NCBI GenBank assembly: GCA_028752905.1
Contig: JAQNBH010000022.1
Location: forward strand, 434,001-498,000
From: Cladorhizidae sp. MBARI D1340-BT2
Taxonomy: Eukaryota > Porifera > Demospongiae > Poecilosclerida > Cladorhizidae
Length of the DNA stretch: 64,000 bases
Direction of reading: 5' to 3'
Shown: piece by piece, positions 39,923-51,600 of the stretch
Position numbering within the stretch: position 1 is the first letter of the stretch
How the letters are laid out: each line of letters starts with the position of its first letter
Translations under genes and position numbers: made by a program
The notes under the pieces: generated by a model
Databases searched by the model: none
What the model was told of the DNA's origin: nothing
Seen by the model: only the letters and a program-made list of their open reading frames with translations

Positions 39923-42900
39923 ATGGACTTGCAAGATAGGTATCTCTCAGTGTTCTCTATCTTGAGCTAAACATGTTAGCTTCATAGATTCTCCACACTT
40001 CACTGAATAGACTTGATATATAGCTCTAAAGGTAGGCCTCTCTCTGTTCTCTCTCTTGATACCAAACATCCGTATATTCTGCATACATAGAATCACAAGA
40101 TAGGTTTCTCTATGTGTTCTCTATCTTGATGCTAAACAGGTTAGCTTCATAGATTCTCCACACTTCACTGTATAAACTTGATATATAGCTAATAAGATAG
40201 GTCTCTCCCTGTGCTCTCTGTTGATATCAAACATCCATAATATTCTGCACACTTCACTGTAATGGACTTGATATGATTCGAATGATAGGTTTCATTATGT
40301 GTTCTCTATCTTGATATTTGCCCTAATTTGGTCTATATGTTTCTCATTTTCCCCCCAAAAATCTTATTATTTTGCCGTAAAGCTCATAACTTTTCTACAC
40401 TTTACCCAAAAAAGATAATTTTTATATCACCGGATAGCCCTTCTAATTATCTGTCTTTTATACCTGCCAAAATTTTGAGTACTCTAAGTATTAGCAAGTT
40501 ATGGTAATTTGAAGTGGTAAGGTTTGCGATCTTTCCTGGCGTTTTCCAGTTGCCAAAGCGGTGGCCTGCCAGTGAAAACCACTACATTTATTGATAATCT
40601 GTTGACATGTTGAAGATAAGGGCCTTCTCTATCAGTTGACAAACTCTGGGACTTTGGTCTTGTTAATTAGGGCAGTTATGAATTGTACTCTTACTTGATG
40701 CTAAACATGTTAGCTTCGTAGATTATCCACACTTCACTGAATAGACTTGATGTATAGCTATTAAGATAGGACTCTCTAAGTGCTCTCTCTTGATACCAAA
40801 CATCCATATATTCTGCACACTTCACTGTAATGGACTTGCAAGATAGGTATCTCTCAGTGTTCTCTATCTTGAGCTAAACATGTTAGCTTCATAGATTCTC
40901 CACACTTCACTGAATAGACTTGATATATAGCTCTAAAGGTAGGCCTCTCTCTGTTCTCTCTCTTGATACCAAACATCCGTATATTCTGCATACATAGAAT
41001 CACAAGATAGGTTTCTCTATGTGTTCTCTATCTTGATGCTAAACAGGTTAGCTTCATAGATTCTCCACACTTCACTGTATAAACTTGATATATAGCTATT
41101 AAGATAGGTCTCTCCCTGTGCTCTCTGTTGATATCAAACATCCATAATATTCTGCACACTTCACTGTAATGGACTTGATATGATTCGAATGATAGGTTTC
41201 ATTATGTGTTCTCTATCTTGATATTTGCCCTAATTTGGTCTATATGTTTCTCATTTTTCCCCCAAAAATTTTGTTATTTTGCCGTAAAGCTCATAACTTT
41301 TCTACACTTTACCCCAAAAAGATAATTTTTATATCACCGCATAGCCCTTCTAATTATCTGTCTTTTGTACGTGTCAAAATTTTGAGTACTCTAAGTATTA
41401 GCAAGTTATGGTGATTTGAAGTGGTAAGGTTTGCGATCTTTCCTGGCGTTTTCCAGTTGCCAAAGCGGTGGCCTGCCAGTGAAAAACCACTACATTTATT
41501 GATAATCTGTTGACATGTTGCAGATAAGGGCCTTCTCTATCAGTTGACAAACTCTGGGACTTTGGTCTTGTTAATTAGGGCAGTTATGAATTGTACTCTT
41601 ACTTGATGCTAAACATGTTAGCTTCGTAGATTATCCACACTTCACTGAATAGACTTGATGTATAGCTATTAAGATAGGACTCTCTAAGTGCTCTCTCTTG
41701 ATACCAAACATCCATATATTCTGCACACTTCACTGTAATGGACTTGCAAGATAGGTATCTCTCAGTGTTCTCTATCTTGAGCTAAACATGTTAGCTTCAT
41801 AGATTCTCCACACTTCACTGAATAGACTTGATATATAGCTCTAAAGGTAGGCCTCTCTCTGTTCTCTCTCTTGATACCAAACATCCGTATATTCTGCATA
41901 CATAGAATCACAAGATAGGTTTCTCTATGTGTTCTCTATCTTGATGCTAAACAGGTTAGCTTCATAGATTCTCCACACTTCACTGTATAAACTTGATATA
42001 TAGCTAATAAGATAGGTCTCTCCCTGTGCTCTCTGTTGATATCAAACATCCATAATATTCTGCAAACTTCACTGTAATGGACTTGATATGATTCGAATGA
42101 TAGGTTTCATTATGTGTTCTCTATCTTGATATTTGCCCTAATTTGGTCTATATGTTTCTCATTTTCCCCCCAAAAATCTTATTATTTTGCCGTAAAGCTC
42201 ATAACTTTTCTACACTTTACCCAAAAAAGATAATTTTTATATCACCGGATAGCCCTTCTAATTATCTGTCTTTTATACGTGCCAAAATTTTGAGTACTCT
42301 AAGTATTAGCAAGTTATGGTAATTTGAAGTGGTAAGGTTTGCGATCTTTCCTGGCGTTTTCCAGTTGCCAAAGCGGTGGCCTGCCAGTGAAAACCACTAC
42401 ATTTATTGATAATCTGTTGACATGTTGAAGATAAGGGCCTTCTCTATCAGTTGACAAACTCTGGGACTTTGGTCTTGTTAATTAGGGCAGTTATGAATTG
42501 TACTCTTACTTGATGCTAAACATGTTAGCTTCGTAGATTATCCACACTTCACTGAATAGACTTGATGTATAGCTATTAAGATAGGACTCTCTAAGTGCTC
42601 TCTCTTGATACCAAACATCCATATATTCTGCACACTTCACTGTAATGGACTTGCAATATAGGTATCTCTCAGTGTTCTCTATCTTGAGCTAAACATGTTA
42701 GCTTCATAGATTCTCCACACTTCACTGAATAGACTTGATATATAGCTCTAAAGGTAGGCCTCTCTCTGTTCTCTCTCTTGATACCAAACATCCGTATATT
42801 CTGCATACATAGAATCACAAGATAGGTTTCTCTATGTGTTCTCTATCTTGATGCTAAACAGGTTAGCTTCATAGATTCTCCACACTTCACTGTATAAACT

Positions 42901-43480
42901 TGATATATAGCTATTAAGATAGGTCTCTCCCTGTGCTCTCTGTTGATATCAAACATCCATAATATTCTGCACACTTCACTGTAATGGACTTGATATGATT
43001 CGAATGATAGGTTTCATTATGTGTTCTCTATCTTGATATTTGCCCTAATTTGGTCTATATGTTTCTCATTTCCCCCCCAAAAATCTTGTTATTTTGCCGT
43101 AAAGCTCATAACTTTTCTACACTTTACCCCAAAAAGATAATTTTTATATCACCGGATAGCCCTTCTAATTATCTGTCTTTTGTACGTGCCAAAATTTTGA
43201 GGACTCTAAGCATTAGCAAGTTATGGTGATTTGAAGTGGTAAGGTTTGCGATCTTTCCTGGCGTTTTCCAGTTGCCAAAGCGGTGGCCTGCCAGTGAAAA
43301 ACCACTACATTTATTGATAATCTGTTGACATGTTGCAGATAAGGGCCTTCTCTATCAGTTGACAAAATCTGGGACTTTGGTCTTGTTAATTAGGGCAGTT
43401 ATGAATTGTACTCTTACTTGATGCTAAACATGTTAGCTTCGTAGATTATCCACACTTCACTGAATAGACTTGATGTATAG
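39923..43480 (+). repeat. HOR: 1815 bp dimer, second copy truncated
   Basis: Units alternate between a form with GTGAAAACCAC, GTTGAAGAT and TATTATTTTGCC (39923, 41738; 907 bp) and a form with GTGAAAAACCAC and GTTGCAGAT (40830, 42645; 908 bp). The period is 1815 bp. The same four-A form also occurs at 1, 1816, 13619 and 14526, so this lineage is spread through the left arm. The last unit runs into a deletion junction at about 43480. Confidence 0.7.
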
Positions 43481-44288
43481 CTCTAAAGGTAGGCCTCTCT
43501 CTGTTCTCTCTCTTGATACCAAACATCCGTATATTCTGCATACATAGAATCACAAGATAGGTTTCTCTATGTGTTCTCTATCTTGATGCTAAACAGGTTA
43601 GCTTCATAGATTCTCCACACTTCACTGTATAAACTTGATATATAGCTATTAAGATAGGTCTCTCCCTGTGCTCTCTGTTGATATCAAACATCCATAATAT
43701 TCTGCACACTTCACTGTAATGGACTTGATATGATTCGAATGATAGGTTTCATTATGTGTTCTCTATCTTGATATTTGCCATAATTTGGTCTGTATGTTTC
43801 TCATTTTTCCCCCAAAAATCTTGCTTTTTTGCCGTAAAGCTCATAACTTTTCTACACTTTACCCAAAAAAGATAATTTTTATATCACCAGGATAGCCCTT
43901 CTAATTATCTGTCTTTTGTATGTGCCAAAATTTTGAGTACTCTAAGTATTAGCAAGTTATGGTGATTTGAAGTGGTGAGGTTTGCGATCTTTCCTGGCGT
44001 TTTCCAGTTGCCAAAGCGGTGGCCTGCCAGTGAAAAACCACTACATTTATTGATAATCTGTTGACATGTTACAGATAAGGGCCTTCTCTATCAGTTGACA
44101 AAATCTGGGACTTTGGTCTTGTTAATTAGGGCAGTTATGAATTGTACTCTTACTTGATGCTAAACATGTTAGCTTCGTAGATTATCCACACTTCACTGAA
44201 TAGACTTGATGTATAGCTATTAAGATAGGACTCTCTAAGTGCTCTCTCTTGATACCAAACATCCATATATTCTGCACACTTCACTGTA
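43446..44288 (+). repeat. Deletion junction and shortened monomer in left arm
   Basis: At about 43446-43482 the sequence passes from the shortened alpha at the end of one unit (CTTCGTAGATTATCC) directly to the end of the first alpha of the next unit (TATAGCTCTAAAGG). One beta plus most of one alpha, about 172-173 bp, is missing, including the usual ATGGACTTGCAAG start. The unit starts on either side (42645 and 44289) are 1644 bp apart instead of about 1816. Both partners share CACACTTCACTGAATAGAC, which is long enough for homologous misalignment. Confidence 0.85.
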
Positions 44289-46060
44289 ATGGACTTGCAA
44301 GATAGGTATCTCTCAGTGTTCTCTATCTTGAGCTAAACATGTTAGCTTCATAGATTCTCCACACTTCACTGAATAGACTTGATATATAGCTCTAAAGGTA
44401 GGCCTCTCTCTGTTCTCTCTCTTGATACCAAACATCCGTATATTCTGCATACATAGAATCACAAGATAGGTTTCTCTATGTGTTCTCTATCTTGATGCTA
44501 AACAGGTTAGCTTCATAGATTCTCCACACTTCACTGTATAAACTTGATATATAGCTAATAAGATAGGTCTCTCCCTGTGCTCTCTGTTGATATCAAACAT
44601 CCATAATATTCTGCAAACTTCACTGTAATGGACTTGATATGATTCGAATGATAGGTTTCATTATGTGTTCTCTATCTTGATATTTGCCCTAATTTGGTCT
44701 ATATGTTTCTCATTTTCCCCCCAAAAATCTTATTATTTTGCCGTAAAGCTCATAACTTTTCTACACTTTACCCAAAAAAGATAATTTTTATATCACCGGA
44801 TAGCCCTTCTAATTATCTGTCTTTTATACGTGCCAAAATTTTGAGTACTCTAAGTATTAGCAAGTTATGGTAATTTGAAGTGGTAAGGTTTGCGATCTTT
44901 CCTGGCGTTTTCCAGTTGCCAAAGCGGTGGCCTGCCAGTGAAAAACCACTACATTTATTGATAATCTGTTGACATGTTACAGATAAGGGCCTTCTCTATC
45001 AGTTGACAAAATCTGGGACTTTGGTCTTGTTAATTAGGGCAGTTATGAATTGTACTCTTACTTGATGCTAAACATGTTAGCTTCGTAGATTATCCACACT
45101 TCACTGAATAGACTTGATGTATAGCTATTAAGATAGGACTCTCTAAGTGCTCTCTCTTGATACCAAACATCCATATATTCTGCACACTTCACTGTAATGG
45201 ACTTGCAAGATAGGTATCTCTCAGTGTTCTCTATCTTGAGCTAAACATGTTAGCTTCATAGATTCTCCACACTTCACTGAATAGACTTGATATATAGCTC
45301 TAAAGGTAGGCCTCTCTCTGTTCTCTCTCTTGATACCAAACATCCGTATATTCTGCATACATAGAATCACAAGATAGGTTTCTCTATGTGTTCTCTATCT
45401 TGATGCTAAACAGGTTAGCTTCATAGATTCTCCACACTTTACTGTATAAACTTGATATATAGCTATTAAGATAGGTCTCTCCCTGTGCTCTCTGTTGATA
45501 TCAAACATCCATAATATTCTGCACACTTCACTGTAATGGACTTGATATGATTCGAATGATAGGTTTCATTATGTGTTCTCTATCTTGATATTTGCCCTAA
45601 TTTGGTCTGTATGTTTCTCATTTTCCCCCCAAAAATCTTGCTTTTTTGCCGTAAAGCTCATAACTTTTCTACACTTTACCCCAAAAAGATAATTTTATAT
45701 CACCAGGATAGCCCTTCTAATTATCTGTCTTTTGTATGTGCCAAAATTTTGAGTACTCTAAGTATTAGCAAGTTATGGTGATTTGAAGTGGTGAGGTTTG
45801 CGATCTTTCCTGGCGTTTTCCAGTTGCCAAAGCGGTGGCCTGCCAGTGAAAAACCACTACATTTATTGATAATCTGTTGACATGTTACAGATAAGGGCCT
45901 TCTCTATCAGTTGACAAAATCTGGGACTTTGGTCTTGTTAATTAGGGCAGATATGAATTGTACTCTTACTTGATGCTAAACATGTTAGCTTCGTAGATTA
46001 TCCACACTTCACTGAATAGACTTGATGTATAGCTATTAAGATAGGACTCTCTAAGTGCTC

Positions 46061-46062
46061 TG
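46061..46062. other. Orientation switch (inversion junction) of the satellite
   Basis: Left-arm sequence runs normally to CTAAGTGCTCT, inside a beta subrepeat and about 865 bp into its unit. The next base begins GCTTTGGCAACTGG, which is the reverse complement of the core of a monomer. The left unit would continue with C and the right unit would be preceded by C, so neither side extends across: the join is blunt, without microhomology or inserted bases. The two joined points are different positions of the monomer, so this is not a homologous exchange between inverted copies. Confidence 0.95.
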
Positions 46063-47875
46063 CTTTGGCAACTGGAAAACGCCAGGAAAGATCGCAAACC
46101 TTAACACTTCAAATCACCATAACTTGCTAATACTTAGAGTACTCAAAATTTTGGCACGTACAAAAGAGAGATAATTAGAAGGGCTATCCGGTGATATAAA
46201 AATTTCTTTTTTGGGTAAAGTGTAGAAAAGTTATGAGCTTTACGGCAAAATAACAAGATTTTGGGGGGGAAAATGAGAAACATATAGACCCAATTAGGGC
46301 AAATATCAAGATAGAGAACACATAATGAAACCTATCATTCGAATCATATCAAGTCGATTACAGTGAAGTGTGCAGAATATTATGGATGTTTGATATCAAC
46401 AGAGAGCACAGGGAGAGACCTATCTTAATAGCTATATATCAAGTTTATACAGTGAAGTGTGGAGAATCTATGAAGCTAACCTGTTTAGCATCAAGATAGA
46501 GAACACATAGAGAAACCTATCTTGTGATTCTATGTATGCAGAATATACGGATGTTTGGTATCAAGAGAGAGAACAGAGAGAGGCCTACCTTTAGAGCTAT
46601 ATATCAAGTCTATTCAGTGAAGTGTGGAGAATCTATGAAGCTAACATGTTTAGCTCAAGATAGAGAACACTGAGAGATACCTATCTTGCAAGTCCATTAC
46701 AGTGAAGTGTGCAGAATATATGGATGTTTGGTATCAAGAGAGAGCACTTAGAGAGTCCTATCTTAATAGCTATACATCAAGTCTATTCAGTGAAGTGTGG
46801 ATAATCTACGAAGCTAACATGTTTAGCATCAAGTAAGAGTACAATTCATAACTGCCCTAATTAACAAGACCAAAGTCCCAGATTTTGTCAACTGATAGAG
46901 AAGGCCCTTATCTGCAACATGTCAACAGATTATCAATAAATGTAGTGGTTTTTCACTGGCAGGCCACCGCTTTGGCAACTGGAAAACGCCAGGAAAGATC
47001 GCAAACCTTAACACTTCAAATCACCATAACTTGCTAATACTTAGAGTACTCAAAATTTTGGCACGTACAAAAGACAGATAATTAGAAGGGCTATCCGGTG
47101 ATATAAAGATTTCTTTTTTGAGTAAAGTGTAGAAAAGTTATGAGCTTTACGGCAAAATAACAAGATTTTGGGGGGGGAAATGAGAAACATATATACCCAA
47201 TTAGGGCAAATATCAAGATAGAGAACACATAATGAAACCTATCATTCGAATCATATCAAGTCCGTTACAGTGAAGTGTGCAGAATATTATGGATGTTTGA
47301 TATCAACAGAGAGCACAGGGAGAGACCTATCTTAATAGCTATATATCAAGTTTATACAGTGAAGTGTGGAGAATCTATGAAGCTAACCTGTTTAGCATCA
47401 AGATAGAGAACACATAGAGAAACCTATCTTGTGATTCTATGTATGCAGAATATACGGATGTTTGGTATCAAGAGAGAGAACAGAGAGAGGCCTACCTTTA
47501 GAGCTATATATCAAGTCTATTCAGTGAAGTGTGGAGAATCTATGAAGCTAACATGTTTAGCTCAAGATAGAGAACACTGAGAGATACCTATCTTGCAAGT
47601 CCATTACAGTGAAGTGTGCAGAATATATGGATGTTTGGTATCAAGAGAGAGCACTTAGAGAGTCCTATCTTAATAGCTATACATCAAGTCTATTCAGTGA
47701 AGTGTGGATAATCTACGAAGCTAACATGTTTAGCATCAAGTAAGAGTACAATTCATAACCGCCCTAATTAACAAGACCAAAGTCCCAGATTTTGTCAACT
47801 GATAGAGAAGGCCCTTATCTGCAACATGTCAACAGATTATCAATAAATGTAGTGGTTTTTCACTGGCAGGCCACC

Positions 47876-48609
47876 GCTTTGGCAACTGGAAAATGCCAGG
47901 AAAGATCGCAAACCTTAACACTTCAAATCACCATAACTTGCTAATACTTAGAGTACTCAAAATTTTGGCACGTACAAAAGACAGATAATTAGAAGGGCTA
48001 TCCGGTGATATAAAAATTTCTTTTTTGGGTAAAGTGTAGAAAAGTTATGAGCTTTACGGCAAAATAACAAGATTTTGGGGGGGGAAATGAGAAACATATA
48101 GACCCAATTAGGGCAAATATCAAGATAGAGAACACATAATGAAACCTATCATTCGAATCATATCAAGTCCATTACAGTGAAGTGTGCAGAATATTATGGA
48201 TGTTTGATATCAACAGAGAGCACAGGGAGAGACCTATCTTAATAGCTATATATCAAGTTTATACAGTGAAGTATGGAGAATCTATGAAGCTAACCTGTTT
48301 AGCATCAAGATAGAGAACACATAGAGAAACCTATCTTGTGATTCTATGTATGCAGAATATACGGATGTTTGGTATCAAGAGAGAGAACAGAGAGAGGCCT
48401 ACCTTTAGAGCTATATATCAAGTCTATTCAGTGAAGTGTGGATAATCTACGAAGCTAACATGTTTAGCATCAAGTAAGAGTACAATTCATAACTGCCCTA
48501 ATTAACAAGACCAAAGTCCCAGATTTTGTCAACTGATAGAGAAGGCCCTTATCTGCAACATGTCAACAGATTATCAATAAATGTAGTGGTTTTTCACTGG
48601 CAGGCCACC
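47876..48609 (-). repeat. Short 734 bp monomer lacking one alpha/beta pair
   Basis: GAGCTATATATCAAG is followed by TCTATTCAGTGAAGTGTGG and then directly by ATAATCTACGAAG, whereas full units carry about 173 bp more at this point (one alpha and one beta). The retained copy sits where both partners share TCTATTCAGTGAAGTGTGGA, consistent with crossover between neighbouring alphas. Other 734 bp units with the same structure start at 48610, 51150 and 53690. Confidence 0.88.
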
Positions 48610-51600
48610 GCTTTGGCAACTGGAAAACGCCAGGAAAGATCGCAAACCTTAACACTTCAAATCACCATAACTTGCTAATACTTAGAGTACTCAAAATTTT
48701 GGCACGTACAAAAGACAGATAATTAGAAGGGCTATCCGGTGATATAAAAATTTCTTTTTTGGGTAAAGTGTAGAAAAGTTATGAGCTTTACGGCAAAATA
48801 ACAAGATTTTGGGGTGGGAAATGAGAAACATATAGACCCAATTAGGGCAAATATCAAGATAGAGAACACATAATGAAACCTATCATTCGAATCATATCAA
48901 GTCCATTACAGTGAAGTGTGCAGAATATTATGGATGTTTGATATCAACAGAGAGCACAGGGAGAGACCTATCTTAATAGCTATATATCAAGTTTATACAG
49001 TGAAGTGTGGAGAATCTATGAAGCTAACCTGTTTAGCATCAAGATAGAGAACACATAGAGAAACCTATCTTGTGATTCTATGTATGCAGAATATACGGAT
49101 GTTTGGTATCAAGAGAGAGAACAGAGAGAGGCCTACCTTTAGAGCTATATATCAAGTCTATTCAGTGAAGTGTGGATAATCTACGAAGCTAACATGTTTA
49201 GCATCAAGTAAGAGTACAATTCATAACTGCCCTAATTAACAAGACCAAAGTCCCAGATTTTGTCAACTGATAGAGAAGGCCCTTATCTGCAACATGTCAA
49301 CAGATTATCAATAAATGTAGTGGTTTTTCACTGGCAGGCCACCACTTTGGCAACTGGAAAACGCCAGGAAAGATCGCAAACCTTAACACTTCAAATCACC
49401 ATAACTTGCTAATACTTAGAGTACTCAAAATTTTGGCACGTACAAAAGACAGATAATCAGAAGGGCTATCCGTTGATATAACATTTATCTTTTTTGAGTA
49501 AAGTGTAGAAAAGTTATGAGCTTTACGGCAAAATAACAAGATTTTTGGGGGGGAAATGAGAAACATATAGACCAAATTAGGGCAAATATCAATATAGAGA
49601 ACACATAATGAAACCTATCATTCGAATCATATCAAGTCCATTACAGTGAAGTTTGCAGAATATTATGGATGTTTGATATCAACAGAGAGCACAGGGAGAG
49701 ACCTATCTTAATAGCTATATATACAGTGAAGTGTGGAGAATCTATGAAGCTAACCTGTTTAGCATCAAGATAGAGAACACATAGAGAAACCTATCTTGTG
49801 ATTCTATGTATGCAGAATATACGGATGTTTGGTATCAAGAGAGAGAACAGAGAGAGGCCTACCTTTAGAGCTATATATCAAGTCTATTCAGTGACGTGTG
49901 GAGAATCTATGAAGCTAACATGTTTAGCTCAAGATAGAGAACACTGAGAGATACCTATCTTGCAAGTCCATTACAGTGAAGTGTGCAGAATATATGGATG
50001 TTTGGTATCAAGAGAGAGCACTTAGAGAGTCCTATCTTAATAGCTATACATCAAGTCTATTCAGTGAAGTGTGGATAATCTACGAAGCTAACATGTTTAG
50101 CATCAAGTAAGAGTACAATTCATAACTGCCCTAATTAACAAGACCAAAGTCCCAGATTTTGTCAACTGATAGAGAAGGCCCTTATCTGCAACATGTCAAC
50201 AGATTATCAATAAATGTAGTGGTTTTTCACTGGCAGGCCACCGCTTTGGCAACTGGAAAACGCCAGGAAAGATCGCAAACCTTAACACTTCAAATCACCA
50301 TAACTTGCTAATACTTAGAGTACTCAAAATTTTGGCAGGTACAAAAGACAGATAATTAGAAGGGCTATCCGGTGATATAAAAATTTCTTTTTTGGGTAAA
50401 GTGTAGAAAAGTTATGAGCTTTACGGAAAAATAACAAGATTTTGGGGGGGGAAATGAGAAACATATAGACCAAATTAGGGCAAATATCAAGATAGAGAAC
50501 ACATAATGAAACCTATCATTAGAATCATATCAAGTCCATTACAGTGAAGTGTGCAGAATATTATGGATGTTTGATATCAACAGAGAGCACAGGGAGAGAC
50601 CTATCTTAATAGCTATATATCAAGTTTATACAGTGAAGTGTGGAGAATCTATGAAGCTAACCTGTTTAGCATCAAGATAGAGAACACATAGAGAAACCTA
50701 TCTTGTGATTCTATGTATGCAGAATATACGGATGTTTGGTATCAAGAGAGAGAACAGAGAGAGGCCTACCTTTAGAGCTATATATCAAGTCTATTCAGTG
50801 AAGTGTGGAGAATCTATGAAGCTAACATGTTTAGCTCAAGATAGAGAACACTGAGAGATACCTATCTTGCAAGTCCATTACAGTGAAGTGTGCAGAATAT
50901 ATGGATGTTTGGTATCAAGAGAGAGCACTTAGAGAGTCCTATCTTAATAGCTATACATCAAGTCTATTCAGTGAAGTGTGGATAATCTACGAAGCTAACA
51001 TGTTTAGCATCAAGTAAGAGTACAATTCATAACTGCCCTAATTAACAAGACCAAAGTCCCAGATTTTGTCAACTGATAGAGAAGGCCCTTATCTGCAACA
51101 TGTCAACAGATTATCAATAAATATAGTGGTTTTTCACTGGCAGGCCACCGCTTTGGCAACTGGAAAACGCCAGGAAAGATCGCAAACCTTAACACTTCAA
51201 ATCACCATAACTTGCTAATACTTAGAGTACTCAAAATTTTGGCACGTACAAAAGACAGATAATTAGAAGGGCTATCCGGTGATATAAAAATTTCTTTTTT
51301 GGGTAAAGTGTAGAAAAGTTATGAGCTTTACGGCAAAATAACAAGATTTTGGGGTGGGAAATGAGAAACATATAGACCCAATTAGGGCAAATATCAAGAT
51401 AGAGAACACATAATGAAACCTATCATTCGAATCATATCAAGTCCATTACAGTGAAGTGTGCAGAATATTATGGATGTTTGATATCAACAGAGAGCACAGG
51501 GAGAGACCTATCTTAATAGCTATATATCAAGTTTATACAGTGAAGTGTGGAGAATCTATGAAGCTAACCTGTTTAGCATCAAGATAGAGAACACATAGAG

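Larger units (their letters stand above)
1..46061 (+). repeat. Left arm of satellite array, about 50 direct monomers of 906-908 bp
   Basis: Head-to-tail copies of one AT-rich monomer. Taking the recurring ATGGACTTGCAAG as unit start, units begin at 1, 908, 1816, 2723, 3631, 4539, 5447, 6355, 7263, 8171, 9079, 9987, 10895, 11803, 12711, 13619, 14526, 15433, 17237 (after the transposon), 18145, 19053, 19961, 20869, 21777, 22683, 23591, 24499, 25407, 26313, 27221, 28127, 29035, 29943, 30849, 31757, 32663, 33571, 34479, 35387, 36294, 37202, 38109, 39015, 39923, 40830, 41738, 42645, then one unit whose start is deleted, then 44289 and 45197 (cut at 46061). Length differences come from small indels: four versus five A before CCACTAC, and a 2 bp loss in CTCTATGTGTTC. 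No monomer keeps a long reading frame. The phase of the unit start is arbitrary. Confidence 0.98.

Noticed and set aside
1..46061. CRISPR array
   Set aside because: The repeats are hundreds of bases long, adjacent, and have no unique spacers of uniform length.
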